Below are positions 1 through 8,957 of a stretch of 64,000 bases of DNA, in pieces. The position numbers were made by a program, and so were the translations under genes. Numbering within the stretch: the stretch's first letter is position 1; every line of letters begins with the position of its first letter. The DNA comes from Enterobacter hormaechei ATCC 49162 (GTDB lineage: Bacteria > Pseudomonadota > Gammaproteobacteria > Enterobacterales > Enterobacteriaceae): positions 372,001 through 436,000 of the forward strand of contig NZ_MKEQ01000001.1 of assembly GCF_001875655.1 (NCBI RefSeq). Direction: 5' to 3'. The notes under the pieces are model-generated. The model saw only the letters and a list, made by a program, of their open reading frames with translations. It had not been told where the DNA came from and searched no databases.

Positions 1-3000
1 ATCATCATGCTGACGCCCAGATCTTTCCGCGCCTTGCGCTTGCCATGCTCACCAAATTTCGTGACCGCACCCAATGGCGTTGCTTTTGATGCCTGTCCGC
101 CGGTGTTGGAATAACACTGAGTATCGAGCACCAGAATATTGACGTTTTCGGTCAGGCTCAGGACATGGTCAAGACCACCAAACCCAATATCATAGGCCCA
201 TCCGTCACCGCCAATCAGCCAGACAGATTTTTCTACCAGCGCGTCCGCATCGGTCAGCAGTTGTTCAGCCCCCTCAGTACCCTGAAGCGCGTTATGCAGT
301 TCAGCAACCTGGGCACGACGAACGTCAGGTGTGGCCTCCGCATGCAGCGCGTCATTCAGTTCCGCCGGGATCTTATCGGCAAACTGTGCCAGCAAACGCA
401 TTACGCGGGCGCGGTGCTGATCGACCGTCAGACGGAACCCCAGACCAAATTCTGCGTTATCCTCGAAAAGCGAGTTTGCCCACGCCGGACCGCGACCATT
501 CGCGTCGGTGGTATAAGGCGTGGACGGCAGGTTACCCCCGTAGATGGACGAACAGCCCGTCGCGTTGGCAATCAGCATCCGGTCGCCGTAAAGCTGGGTA
601 AGCAGTTTGATATACGGCGTTTCACCGCAGCCTGAGCACGCCCCGGAGTACTCAAAGAGCGGGGTGATGAGTTGCGAGGTACGAATGTCAATGCGTTCCA
701 GCTTGTTGCGATCGATTTCAGGCAGGTCGAGGAAGAAATCATAATTCACTTTCTCTTCTTCAACATGTTCCAGACGCGACATCATATTGATGGCTTTGAT
801 TGACGGATCCTGACGATCTTTCGCCGGGCACACCTCGACGCACAGGTTACAGCCGGTACAGTCTTCCGGCGCCACCTGAAGAACATATTTCTGGCCACGC
901 ATATCGCGGGATTTTACATCCAGCGAGTGCAGACTTTCCGGTGCGGCAGCCAACGCTTCTGGGGACACCACTTTGGCGCGAATGGCGGAGTGCGGGCAGG
1001 CCGCGACGCAGTGGTTGCACTGGGTGCACAGCTCTTCTTTCCAGATAGGGATCGCTTCGGCAATATTGCGTTTTTCCCAGCGGGTTGTGCCCATCGGCCA
1101 GGTGCCGTCAGGCGGAAGCGCAGAGACGGGAAGGGTATCACCCAAACCCGCAAGCATCGCCGCCGTGACGGTTTTGACGAAATCCGGGGCGGCGTCAGAC
1201 ACCACGGGTGGCCGGTTCGGGCTGCTGGCATTGACCGGCTGCAACGGCACCTCGAACAGCGACTCGCGCGCCAGCGCCAGCGCCTGCCAGTTGCGCTCAA
1301 CCAGCTCCTGACCTTTGCTGCTGTAGCTTTTGGCAATCGCCCCCTGAAGTTCCATCAGCGCACTGTCACCCGGCAGAATATTGGTCAGATGGAAGAATGC
1401 CATCTGCATGACCGTATTGATGCGCGCGGCCAGGCCGCATTCGCGGGCGATCTTCGCGGCGTTAATGACATACAGGCGCGCCTGTTTCTGGTTCAGTACC
1501 GCCTGGACTTCCTGTGGCAGACGCGCCCAGACCTCATCGGCGCTGTAAGGGGTGTTGATCAGGAAAATACCGCCGGGCTTCAGGCGCTCGGCCATCTGGT
1601 ATTTATCAATGAACTGGAGCTGGTGACAGCCAACAAAATCTGCCTGAGAAATCAGGTATGCCGAGCGGATCGGGTGTTCGCTGACGCGCAGGTGGGAGAC
1701 GGTCAGCCCGCCCGCTTTTTTGGAGTCGTAGACGAAATAGCCTTGCGCATACCACGGCGTGGAATTGCCGATAATTTTAATGTTGTTCTTGGTCGCCGAG
1801 ACGCTGCCGTCACTGCCCAGGCCGTAGAACAGCGCTTCCAGTTTCGCATTCGAAGGCAGGGTGTTTTCTGGCAAGGGGAGGGAAAGGTTAGTTACGTCAT
1901 CATAAATGCCGACCGTAAAGCGCGGCTTCGGTTTTGACTCGCGCAGTTCAGTAAATACCGCCAGGACGCACTCCGGCCCGAACTCTTTGGAAGACAATCC
2001 ATAACGCCCGCCAATAACGCGCGGCAGCGTTTCACGCTCACCGGAGTTAAACGCCTCTGCCAGCGCGGTCATCACGTCAAGATAAAGTGGTTCAGCCTGC
2101 GCGCCAGGCTCTTTGGTGCGGTCTAGTACCGCCACGGCACGTGCGCTGTCCGGCAGGGCTGCGAGCAGATGTTTCGCCGAGAAGGGGCGATAGAGGCGAA
2201 CTTTAAGTACGCCAACTTTTTCACCCCGCGTCAGCAGCGCATCGACCACCTCTTCGCAAGTGCCGATGGCGGAGCCCATCAGGACGATCACGCGCTCGGC
2301 CTGCGGATGACCGTAATATTCAAACGGCTTATATTCGCGACCCGTCGCGGCGGCAAAATCGTCCATCGCACGTTCAACGTGCTCATAGACCGCGTTGTAC
2401 CACGGGTTTGTCGCCTCGCGGGACTGGAAATAGGTATCCGGGTTCGCAGAAGTACCCCGGATCACCGGATGTTCCGGATTGAGGGCACGCGCGCGATGGG
2501 CATCAATGTCAGCCTGCGGCAGCAGGTTCAGAAGGGTGTCATCCGGCAGCGGAACGATTTTATTGATCTCGTGGGAGGTGCGAAAACCATCAAAGAAATG
2601 AATAAATGGCACACGGCTTTTCAGCGTGGCGATATGCGAAATGAGCGCGAAGTCCTGCGCTTCCTGCACGCTGCTGGCGCAAAGCATGGCGCAGCCAGTC
2701 TGACGAACGGCCATCACGTCCGAGTGGTCGCCAAAAATCGAGAGCGCGTGCGTGGCTACGGTGCGAGCGGCAACGTGCAAAACAAACGGCGTTAATTGTC
2801 CTGCCAGCTTGTAAAGCGTGGGGATCATCAACAGCAGCCCCTGAGACGAGGTAAAAGAGGTCGACAGGGCACCGGTCTGCAACGCACCATGCACGGTGGC
2901 AATAGCGCCAGCTTCGGACTGCATCTCTACGACACGCGGGACATCGCCCCAGACGTTTTTAACCCCATTACCTGCCCAGGCGTCTGCCTGTTCAGCCATC

Positions 3001-3092
3001 GTGGAACTTGGGGTGATAGGGTAGATGGCGATTACTTCGCTGGTACGAAACGCAACAGACGCGACTGCACCATTGCCGTCAATAGTTTGCAT
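1..3092 (-). CDS. nifJ: Pyruvate:flavodoxin (ferredoxin) oxidoreductase, 3' end outside window
   Basis: This is the N-terminal ~1030 residues of a protein usually near 1,170 residues; the C-terminus runs off the left edge. It oxidises pyruvate with CoA to acetyl-CoA and CO2 and passes electrons to flavodoxin (E. coli YdbK). The protein begins MQTIDGNGAVASVAFRTSE and continues with IYPITPSSTMAEQADAW, the hallmark of the PFOR pyrimidine-binding domain I. Farther along are the ferredoxin-like domain with CX2CX2CX3C clusters (minus strand of about 800-1050) and the TPP-binding domain with GCSSIYGGNLPSTPYTT (about 510-560) and GGDGWAYDIGFGGLDHVL. The ATG at 3092 matches the family start. It is divergent from ydbJ and is transcribed away from it, as in E. 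coli. The frame is intact over the visible part. Confidence 0.95.
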   Translation of the reverse strand, partial: MQTIDGNGAVASVAFRTSEVIAIYPITPSSTMAEQADAWAGNGVKNVWGDVPRVVEMQSEAGAIATVHGALQTGALSTSFTSSQGLLLMIPTLYKLAGQLTPFVLHVAARTVATHALSIFGDHSDVMAVRQTGCAMLCASSVQEAQDFALISHIATLKSRVPFIHFFDGFRTSHEINKIVPLPDDTLLNLLPQADIDAHRARALNPEHPVIRGTSANPDTYFQSREATNPWYNAVYEHVERAMDDFAAATGREYKPFEYYGHPQAERVIVLMGSAIGTCEEVVDALLTRGEKVGVLKVRLYRPFSAKHLLAALPDSARAVAVLDRTKEPGAQAEPLYLDVMTALAEAFNSGERETLPRVIGGRYGLSSKEFGPECVLAVFTELRESKPKPRFTVGIYDDVTNLSLPLPENTLPSNAKLEALFYGLGSDGSVSATKNNIKIIGNSTPWYAQGYFVYDSKKAGGLTVSHLRVSEHPIRSAYLISQADFVGCHQLQFIDKYQMAERLKPGGIFLINTPYSADEVWARLPQEVQAVLNQKQARLYVINAAKIARECGLAARINTVMQMAFFHLTNILPGDSALMELQGAIAKSYSSKGQELVERNWQALALARESLFEVPLQPVNASSPNRPPVVSDAAPDFVKTVTAAMLAGLGDTLPVSALPPDGTWPMGTTRWEKRNIAEAIPIWKEELCTQCNHCVAACPHSAIRAKVVSPEALAAAPESLHSLDVKSRDMRGQKYVLQVAPEDCTGCNLCVEVCPAKDRQDPSIKAINMMSRLEHVEEEKVNYDFFLDLPEIDRNKLERIDIRTSQLITPLFEYSGACSGCGETPYIKLLTQLYGDRMLIANATGCSSIYGGNLPSTPYTTDANGRGPAWANSLFEDNAEFGLGFRLTVDQHRARVMRLLAQFADKIPAELNDALHAEATPDVRRAQVAELHNALQGTEGAEQLLTDADALVEKSVWLIGGDGWAYDIGFGGLDHVLSLTENVNILVLDTQCYSNTGGQASKATPLGAVTKFGEHGKRKARKDLGVSMM

Positions 3093-3360
3093 AGGACAAC
3101 ACCCTTACATTGCGCAAAAAGGGGGCCTGTAAAACGACGACAGACCCTGAATATTATCTGTGTATTTTAGCAAAGCTCAGGTTTTACGATTTTCGCTTTT
3201 GTGTCCTGGTATGCGCTGTATCAATGAGTGGATGGCTATTCGCGTTAAAAAATTGCGAGAAATTGTTACCAGGGCGCATAAATACGCACATCCGCTCTCG
3301 ACGATGCGGCGCGTGATGCCTATTATGCATAGGTTTCGCTTTAACTACGGGGAGGAAGGT

Positions 3361-3627
3361 ATGCGTTCAGCATTTTGGGTAGGATGTGCCGCGTTACTGT
3401 TGTCGGCATGCAGCAATGAACCTGTACAGCAGGCGACAGCGGCACACGTTACGCCGGGTATGCGAGCGGCTATGTCCAGTTCCGGTCAGGCTAACTGCGC
3501 AATGATCGGAGGGTCACTTTCCGTTGCCCGCCAGCTCGACGGTTCCGCCATCGGCATGTGCGCGTTGCCAAACGGCAAACGCTGTAGTGAGCAGTCGCTT
3601 GCCGTAGGTTCGTGCGGAAGCTACTGA
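3361..3627 (+). CDS. ydbJ: YdbJ-type DUF333 lipoprotein
   Basis: A small lipoprotein of 88 residues, the same size as E. coli YdbJ. It has a lipoprotein signal peptide (MRSAFWVGCAALLLSAC, lipobox LLSAC with the lipidated Cys at residue 17), so it should sit in the cell envelope. The rest is one DUF333 domain: the segment QANCAMIGGSLSVARQLDGS followed by GMCALPNGKRCSEQSL, with paired cysteines likely disulfide-bonded in the periplasm. The frame is open upstream to 3160, but the ATG at 3361 is chosen because GGGGAGGAAGG lies just before it and the signal peptide starts there. Its function is not known. It ends one base before the convergent hslJ stop region, as in the E. coli nifJ-ydbJ-hslJ neighbourhood. 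Confidence 0.85.
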   Translation: MRSAFWVGCAALLLSACSNEPVQQATAAHVTPGMRAAMSSSGQANCAMIGGSLSVARQLDGSAIGMCALPNGKRCSEQSLAVGSCGSY

Positions 3628-3628
3628 G

Positions 3629-4066
3629 TTACTCTACTCGCTTGAACATCAATGTCTTATCGGCTGTCGCCAGCGTTAACTGGTCTTCGGTCAGGTCAAC
3701 CTGTGCGCCTTTGCGTAGCATATCGGCGATGGTCTGATCCAGTTCATTAAGCTGCGGCTCGGTGCAGAGTTTCCGGGTCATTGCCAGCGTTTTGACCGTC
3801 AACTCTCCTTCGGACAGTTTCCCCTGGCCGTTGAAGCCGTTGCACATTGTGCCGGAAACGACAATATTGTTAATCAGGCTGATATTGGGCTGCGCACTAA
3901 AGCGGATTTCTGGCAGGGTTTTCCCGCCTTTAACGGCTTTGCCATCCACGTTTTCCAGAACGAAACGGTGATTCTCTAACTGATCGGTCTGAACGGAGGC
4001 TTTACCAGGATTAACGCATCCAGCCAGTGCGAGGCTGATTAAACTTACTGCCGCGAGCTTTTTCAT
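3629..4066 (-). CDS. hslJ: Heat-shock META-domain lipoprotein HslJ
   Basis: HslJ is an outer-membrane lipoprotein tied to heat shock and novobiocin tolerance in E. coli. The product of 145 residues begins MKKLAAVSLISLALAGC, a lipoprotein signal with lipobox LAGC, and continues with one META domain: HRFVLENVDGKAV, SGTMCNGFNGQGKLSEGEL and LAMTRKLCTEPQLNELD, closely matching the E. coli family. The conserved Cys pair (MCNGF and LCTEP) fits a disulfide. A TTG 12 bases upstream extends the frame, but the ATG at 4066 follows a GAGAAG ribosome site and starts the signal peptide exactly. In E. coli ldhA lies upstream of hslJ; here that place is taken by an oxidase operon. Confidence 0.9.
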   Translation of the reverse strand: MKKLAAVSLISLALAGCVNPGKASVQTDQLENHRFVLENVDGKAVKGGKTLPEIRFSAQPNISLINNIVVSGTMCNGFNGQGKLSEGELTVKTLAMTRKLCTEPQLNELDQTIADMLRKGAQVDLTEDQLTLATADKTLMFKRVE

Positions 4067-4160
4067 TTTTCTTCTCAAACTATCAATGCTGTAAATATTT
4101 TTTCAGTGTAACCATACCCCCCAGAGTGTTAATGGGGTTTATCTGAAAGTGCGAGAAAGG

Positions 4161-4182
4161 ACCGGGCTGCGGCGCACCCGGT
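4161..4182 (-). terminator. GC-rich hairpin after the oxidase operon
   Basis: An inverted repeat ACCGGG...CCCGGT with a 10-base loop lies just after the stop of the DUF2474 gene. The T-tract on the minus strand is poor (CCTTTCTC), so this may be a weak or factor-assisted terminator. Confidence 0.4.
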
Positions 4183-4189
4183 GAGCGAA

Positions 4190-4318
4190 TTAGTGCGATT
4201 TAAAGCCTGCCGCTGACATCAGCATTTTGAAGAGCATACTTACGCATGCCAGCGCCAGTACGCTGCCACCCCAGATGATGGCAAGCCACATCAAACGTTT
4301 CCATAAAGGTTGTTGCAT
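4190..4318 (-). CDS. DUF2474 small membrane subunit of the bd-type oxidase
   Basis: A 42-residue protein (MQQPLWKRLMWLAIIWGGSV..., ending AAGFKSH) with one hydrophobic helix of about 22 residues after a short basic N-terminus. It matches the DUF2474 family, small single-span proteins encoded after cyanide-insensitive bd oxidase genes and analogous in position to CydX of cytochrome bd-I. Its ATG overlaps the cydB-like stop as TGATG, so translation is probably coupled. By analogy it stabilises the oxidase complex in the inner membrane; that role is inference. A much longer overlapping frame covers this gene but starts inside cydB with no support. Confidence 0.75.
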   Translation of the reverse strand: MQQPLWKRLMWLAIIWGGSVLALACVSMLFKMLMSAAGFKSH

Positions 4319-5328
4319 CAGTGATAACCCTCCCCATGCTGTACTTTTCCGCGAAAAACGTAATAACTCCAGAAGGTGTAGACCAGAATGACGGGAATGA
4401 TCAACAGTGCACCCACTAACATAAAGCCCTGGCTTTGAGCTGGCGCGGCAGCCTGCCAGAGAGTGATGTCCGGCGGGATGATATGCGGCCAGATGCTGAT
4501 CCCAAGCCCGATAAACCCAAGGAAAAGCAGCCCTATCGTCATGATAAACGGCAGGGTATGGCTCGCAGGATCGTTCAGGCAGCGCCACTGGCACAGACTG
4601 AGGATGACAACCAGTGCAGGAACGGGCAGCAGGTAAAACAGATTCGGCAGCGTAAACCAGCGCGCAGCAATGGTCGGTTGCGCTAGAGGCGTCCAGATAC
4701 TGATTGCTGCAATGAATACCAGAAGCAGAAGCAGGAGCACTTTCGATATCTGGCGCATCCGCTGTTGCAGGGTATTTTCGCTTTTCATTACCAGCCACGT
4801 TGATCCTGACAGCGCGTAAGCCACCACAAGACCCGCGCCGCAGAAAAGGTTAAACGCGGTAAACCAGTCAAACGGACCGCCGCTGTATGCGCGACCAGTG
4901 ACGCTGAACCCATGGATGACCGCGCCGACGGTGACGCCCTGACTGAAGGTTGCGACAATCGACCCGCCAATAAAAGCCTTATCCCAGAACGGGCGGTGCG
5001 CCGGAGTCGCTTTGAAGCGAAATTCAAAGGCGACTCCGCGAAAGATAAGCCCGATCAGCATTATTGTCAGGGGAATGGTTAGCGCGTCGATGATGACCGC
5101 ATAGGCGAGAGGAAAAGCGCCAAACAGGGCCGCACCGCCAAGCACCAGCCAGGTTTCGTTTCCGTCCCAGACGGGAGCCACGCTGTTGACCATCACGTCG
5201 CGATCGTCGGCATTTGGCGTTGCCGGAAACAGGATGCCTATGCCCAGATCAAAACCATCCATCACGATATACATCAATGTGGCGAAAACGATAATAACGA
5301 ACCAGATAATGGAAAGATCGATACCCAC
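4318..5328 (-). CDS. cydB: Cytochrome bd-type (cyanide-insensitive class) quinol oxidase subunit II
   Basis: Subunit II of a bd-type quinol:O2 oxidoreductase, 336 residues, with about eight hydrophobic helices. The N-terminal MGIDLSIIWFVIIVFATLMY followed by VMDGFDLGIGILFP is the family signature, and the downstream NSVAPVWDGNETWLVLGGAA motif is also diagnostic. The length and the paired DUF2474 gene fit the CioB class rather than CydB of bd-I, which is expected elsewhere in the chromosome. It begins five bases after the subunit I stop and overlaps the DUF2474 start by one base, so the three genes form one operon. It acts in the inner membrane as the structural partner of subunit I. Confidence 0.88.
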   Translation of the reverse strand: MGIDLSIIWFVIIVFATLMYIVMDGFDLGIGILFPATPNADDRDVMVNSVAPVWDGNETWLVLGGAALFGAFPLAYAVIIDALTIPLTIMLIGLIFRGVAFEFRFKATPAHRPFWDKAFIGGSIVATFSQGVTVGAVIHGFSVTGRAYSGGPFDWFTAFNLFCGAGLVVAYALSGSTWLVMKSENTLQQRMRQISKVLLLLLLVFIAAISIWTPLAQPTIAARWFTLPNLFYLLPVPALVVILSLCQWRCLNDPASHTLPFIMTIGLLFLGFIGLGISIWPHIIPPDITLWQAAAPAQSQGFMLVGALLIIPVILVYTFWSYYVFRGKVQHGEGYH

Positions 5329-5333
5329 TACGG

Positions 5334-6728
5334 TTACTCCTTAAATTCAGTGGTGACGGCGGAAAGCGGACGAGCAGGGCGGCCATCGAATTCGGTCGCG
5401 AAGGACTCCTGGGGCTGTGGCCCTTTTTTAATCAAACGCACCATATAGCTGTAACCCACGCCGAACACTGCGGTATACACCACAAAGAAGGCCAGCAAAC
5501 TGACACTCATATGCAGATCACCATGCGCGGAAACCGCATCCTTCGTACGCTGTAGCCCATAGACGACCCACGGCTGGCGGCCGACTTCCGTTGTTACCCA
5601 ACCGGCAAGGATCGCGATCAGCCCGGACGGCCCCATCAGCAGGGCAAACCACAGGAACGGACGTGAGGTATAGAGGCGCTGTTTGTAACGCAACCAGACT
5701 GCCGCCACGCCCAGAATCAGCATCAACATCCCTAAACCGGCCATGATGCGGAAAGACCAGAAGACAATGGTGGCGTTCGGACGATCTTCTTTCGGAAACG
5801 CTTTTAGTGCTGGCACCTGTTTATCGAGACTGTGGGTCAGGATCAGGCTGCCGAGAGCGGGGATCGCCAGACTAAAACGGGTCCGCTCCTGCTCCATATC
5901 CGGCCAGCCAAAAAGCAGCAGCGGAGTAGGTTCACCCGGAAGATTCTCCCAATGGCCTTCAATGGCAGCTATTTTCGCTGGCTGGTGTTTTAAGGTATTA
6001 AGCCCGTGCATATCCCCCACCAGTGCCTGGATCGGAGCCACGATCAACGTCATCCATAACGCCATAGAGAACATGGTGCGAATGGCGAGCGTGCTGTTTC
6101 CGCGCAGCAGATGCCAGGCCGCGGAGGCACCGACAAACAGCGCGCTGCTGAGGAATGCCGCTATCGACATGTGCAGCAGGCGGTAAGGGAAGGAGGGATT
6201 AAACACCACGGCAAACCAGTCCACCGGAACAACCTGACCGTTAACGATTTCATACCCTTGCGGTGTCTGCATCCAGCTGTTTGACGAGAGGATCCAGAAC
6301 GTAGAAATGATGGTCCCTAGCGCCACCATGCAGGTCGAGAAGAAATGCAGCCCCGGCCCGACCTTATTCCAGCCAAATAACATCACTCCGAGGAACCCCG
6401 CCTCAAGGAAGAACGCGGTAAGGACTTCATAGGTCAGCAGAGGGCCGGTAATACTGCCCGCGAACTGCGAAAACCCGCTCCAGTTGGTGCCAAACTGGTA
6501 AGCCATCACCAGACCGGAGACCACGCCCATACCGAAGTTAACGGCGAAGATCTTCGACCAGAAATGGTACAGCGAGCGCCAGACGGGATTTTTTGTTTTC
6601 AGCCACAGCCCTTCCAGCACGGCGAGATAGCTCGCGAGGCCGATGGTGATCGCCGGAAAAATAATATGAAAGGATACGGTAAAGGCGAACTGTATTCGCG
6701 CAAGATGAAACGCATCTAGACCAAACAT
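5334..6728 (-). CDS. cydA: Cytochrome bd-type (cyanide-insensitive class) quinol oxidase subunit I
   Basis: The haem- and quinol-binding subunit, 464 residues; shorter than E. coli CydA (522) because the quinol loop is short, as in CioA. FHLARIQFAFTVSFHIIFP carries the N-terminal haem ligand His21. HMSIAAF in the middle carries a second ligand. The quinol loop retains KIAAIEGHWE (Lys/Glu of the quinol site), and TTEVGRQPW is the conserved C-terminal motif. The ATG at 6728 is used because GAGG lies six bases before it; a TTG four codons upstream is less likely. It oxidises ubiquinol and reduces O2 without proton pumping. Such oxidases are usually more cyanide-tolerant and lower in O2 affinity than bd-I; that property is family knowledge, not visible here. 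Confidence 0.88.
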   Translation of the reverse strand: MFGLDAFHLARIQFAFTVSFHIIFPAITIGLASYLAVLEGLWLKTKNPVWRSLYHFWSKIFAVNFGMGVVSGLVMAYQFGTNWSGFSQFAGSITGPLLTYEVLTAFFLEAGFLGVMLFGWNKVGPGLHFFSTCMVALGTIISTFWILSSNSWMQTPQGYEIVNGQVVPVDWFAVVFNPSFPYRLLHMSIAAFLSSALFVGASAAWHLLRGNSTLAIRTMFSMALWMTLIVAPIQALVGDMHGLNTLKHQPAKIAAIEGHWENLPGEPTPLLLFGWPDMEQERTRFSLAIPALGSLILTHSLDKQVPALKAFPKEDRPNATIVFWSFRIMAGLGMLMLILGVAAVWLRYKQRLYTSRPFLWFALLMGPSGLIAILAGWVTTEVGRQPWVVYGLQRTKDAVSAHGDLHMSVSLLAFFVVYTAVFGVGYSYMVRLIKKGPQPQESFATEFDGRPARPLSAVTTEFKE

Positions 6729-7121
6729 GCACTGCCTCAATGTTAAAAGGTGTGCTGTTATGATAAAGAGGGGCCAGGGGAGATATCAGAATCAGAAAGT
6801 GATAATTTAGCTATAACAGTTGAAGAAAATGATGAACTTTATCTGGCTGATATAGTTTGCAAAGAAGAATAAAAAATTTCTTTTTATGATTTTTACGCAT
6901 TAAACAGCTTGCTTTGTCACCAGCAACATGCGTTAATGGATTTCTGGTTTTGAATCCAAATAAATATCTGACGTAGTTTTATAAAGCAGTTCTCATCACG
7001 TTGTGCCTCTCCGCAGCCTCTCTTGGGTCTTTATCTACATTCCGATTCGTTTTGTATCGAACCATTTTTTGCCTGATCGGCTCATGAGTAATTTACGTTT
7101 TTACGTTTACAGGAGAATCCT
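6729..7121. other. AT-rich intergenic region: oxidase promoter and long leader of the YmcF-like gene
   Basis: 393 bases without a gene. The left part must carry the promoter of the oxidase operon on the minus strand. The right part is probably the long 5' leader of the cold-shock gene at 7122: a TGACGTAG element at 6969-6976, inside TATCTGACGTAGTTTTATAA, resembles the start of the cspA-family cold box (TGACGTACAGA), and the leader then runs about 145 bases to a good ribosome site (AGGAGAA). The cold-box match is partial. No other reading frame, repeat or RNA is evident. Confidence 0.4.
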
Positions 7122-7310
7122 ATGACCTCTTATATTCATTTCCGCTGCCCATGCTGTCATGGCTCGCAGTACCGCACCTCAGCTTTTGACGTGTCTGACA
7201 AAAATCCGTTCGGCGCCAAATGCATTTTCTGCAAATCGCCGATGATCACGCTCGACCATCTGGCCGCAGCGCGTTTCGCTCAGAATCACGTTACTGAATA
7301 CCGCAAGTAA
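7122..7310 (+). CDS. YmcF/YnfQ-type cold-shock small zinc-ribbon protein
   Basis: A 62-residue protein beginning MTSYIHFRCPCCHGSQYRTS and ending TEYRK, the same length and plan as the E. coli cold-shock small proteins YmcF and YnfQ. Cysteines in CPCC (9-12) and CIFC (34-37) make a likely zinc ribbon. AGGAGAA precedes the ATG by seven bases. In E. coli the relatives lie beside csp genes; this copy stands alone between an oxidase operon and ydcR. Family members are induced on cold shock and their molecular role is unknown. The long leader upstream fits that class of mRNA. Confidence 0.75.
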   Translation: MTSYIHFRCPCCHGSQYRTSAFDVSDKNPFGAKCIFCKSPMITLDHLAAARFAQNHVTEYRK

Positions 7311-7392
7311 TTAACTGCATTTCCCATAACAGTTAGCAAAATCTTCTCTTTTTCTCCTGCTGATATACACTGTCAGCATTAAGGAGAATCTG

Positions 7393-8817
7393 ATGAAAAA
7401 ATACCAGCGTCTGGCGCAACAAATTATCTCGCAGATTGAGCTTGGCGTATGGTTGCCGGGCGATAAGCTGCCTTCCCTGCGAGAGCAGGTGGCAAGCAGC
7501 GGCATGAGTTTTATGACCGTGGGCCACGCGTATCAGATGCTGGAAAGTCAGGGGCGCATTGTTGCCAGACCGCAGTCGGGGTATTACGTTGCCGCCCGCC
7601 CGACCACACACCAGCCCGCACCGCCTGCGCAGGTAATGCGCGAAGAAGTGGTCGACATCAACACCTATATCTTCGATGTGCTACAGGCCAGCCGCGACCC
7701 CTCCGTTGTTCCTTTTGCCTCGGCGTTTCCCGATCCGCGCCTTTTCCCTCTTCAGCAACTCAACCGATCGCTGGCTAATGTCAGCAAAACGGCTACCGCC
7801 ATGAGCGTGATCGAAAATCTGCCGCCGGGTAACGTCGATTTACGTCATGCCATTGCCCGTCGCTACGCCCAGCAGGGGATGAATATCTCGCCGGATGAAA
7901 TTGTGATCACCGCGGGCGCGCTTGAGGCGCTCAACCTCAGTTTGCAGGCTGTCACAGAACCAGGGGACTGGGTTATCGTTGAAAACCCCTGTTTTTATGG
8001 CGCGCTCCAGGCGCTTGAACGCCTGAAACTGAAAGCGCTGTCGATTGCCACTGACGTTCGGGAGGGCATCGATCTCAGTGCCCTTGAGCAGGCGTTAAAC
8101 GACTATCCGGTGAAAGCCTGCTGGCTGATGACCAACAGTCAGAACCCACTCGGCTTCACGCTAAGTGCAGAGAAGAAAGCTCAGCTGGTGGCCTTATTAA
8201 CCCGGCATAACGTCACGCTGATTGAAGACGATGTTTACAGCGAACTCTACTTTGGCCGCGAAAAACCGCTTCCGGCAAAAGCCTGGGATAAGCAGGACAT
8301 GACGTTGCACTGCTCCTCATTCTCCAAGTGTCTGGTGGCCGGTTTCCGTATTGGCTGGGTGGCGGCGGGAAAACATGCGCGCCGTATCCAGCAGTTGCAG
8401 CTGATGAGTACGTTATCCACCAGTTCTCCCATGCAGCTGGCGCTGGTGGATTATCTGGCGACCAAACGTTACGACGCTCACCTTCGTCGCCTGCGGCGTA
8501 CGCTTGCTGAACGCAAACAGCAGGCCTGGCAATCGCTTCTCCGCCATATGCCTTCTGGCGTCAAAATTCATCATAACGACAGCGGTTACTTTTTATGGCT
8601 GGAACTGCCTGAACAGCTGGATGCGGGACGGTTGAGTGAAAAAGCCTTAACCCATCAAATCAGCATTGCGCCCGGCAAGATGTTTTCCACCTCCAATATC
8701 TGGACACCGTTTTTCCGTTTCAATACCTCATGGGGCTGGGGCGAGCGGGAGGAGCTGGCGGTCGTCCAGCTGGCGGCGTTAATCCGCGAAATGATGCTGC
8801 CTCCAGTCACACCTTGA
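7393..8817 (+). CDS. ydcR: MocR/GntR-family regulator with aminotransferase-like domain YdcR
   Basis: A 474-residue MocR-type regulator. Residues 1-70 are a GntR winged helix (LPGDKLPSLREQVASSGMSF then QSGYYVA). Residues ~110-470 form a fold-type I aminotransferase domain that binds PLP: SQNPLGFT, the loop EDDVYSEL, and the Schiff-base lysine Lys312 in SSFSKCLVAGFRIGW. AAGGAGAATCTG precedes the ATG. In E. coli ydcR is followed by ydcSTUV and patD; here patD follows directly, so its target is probably the putrescine-derived aldehyde pathway. An inverted repeat GCTGA-N9-TCAGC at 7359-7377, just before the gene, is a candidate for self-regulation. The effector is not known from sequence. Confidence 0.92.
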   Translation: MKKYQRLAQQIISQIELGVWLPGDKLPSLREQVASSGMSFMTVGHAYQMLESQGRIVARPQSGYYVAARPTTHQPAPPAQVMREEVVDINTYIFDVLQASRDPSVVPFASAFPDPRLFPLQQLNRSLANVSKTATAMSVIENLPPGNVDLRHAIARRYAQQGMNISPDEIVITAGALEALNLSLQAVTEPGDWVIVENPCFYGALQALERLKLKALSIATDVREGIDLSALEQALNDYPVKACWLMTNSQNPLGFTLSAEKKAQLVALLTRHNVTLIEDDVYSELYFGREKPLPAKAWDKQDMTLHCSSFSKCLVAGFRIGWVAAGKHARRIQQLQLMSTLSTSSPMQLALVDYLATKRYDAHLRRLRRTLAERKQQAWQSLLRHMPSGVKIHHNDSGYFLWLELPEQLDAGRLSEKALTHQISIAPGKMFSTSNIWTPFFRFNTSWGWGEREELAVVQLAALIREMMLPPVTP

Positions 8818-8879
8818 TGAAAATTCCTGAAGCGGCATGACGCGCAGACTACCTTTAGTAAGGGAGTGCGGATTGGTGG

Positions 8880-8894
8880 CGTGACGTTGTCACG
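8880..8894. promoter_or_regulatory. 15-bp palindrome upstream of patD
   Basis: A perfect inverted repeat CGTGAC-GTT-GTCACG lies 64 bases before the patD start in the only non-coding gap between ydcR and patD. It could be an operator for patD, perhaps for the MocR regulator encoded upstream. No T-tract follows, so it is not a terminator. Confidence 0.35.
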
Positions 8895-8957
8895 TATCGA
8901 TTCGCCAGAACGTGTGCTAACAGCGAAAAACAATGTCGATTTCAACAGGACAATGCT

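Noticed and set aside
3093..3360. MicC small RNA, which in E. coli lies next to nifJ and ompN
   Set aside because: The porin ompN is not adjacent here, and I could not find the MicC 5' seed or terminator hairpin in this gap.
4190..4798. A 202-codon frame ending in the DUF2474 protein
   Set aside because: Its first 160 codons are out of frame inside the cydB-like gene; only the last 42 codons match a known family and have a coupled start.
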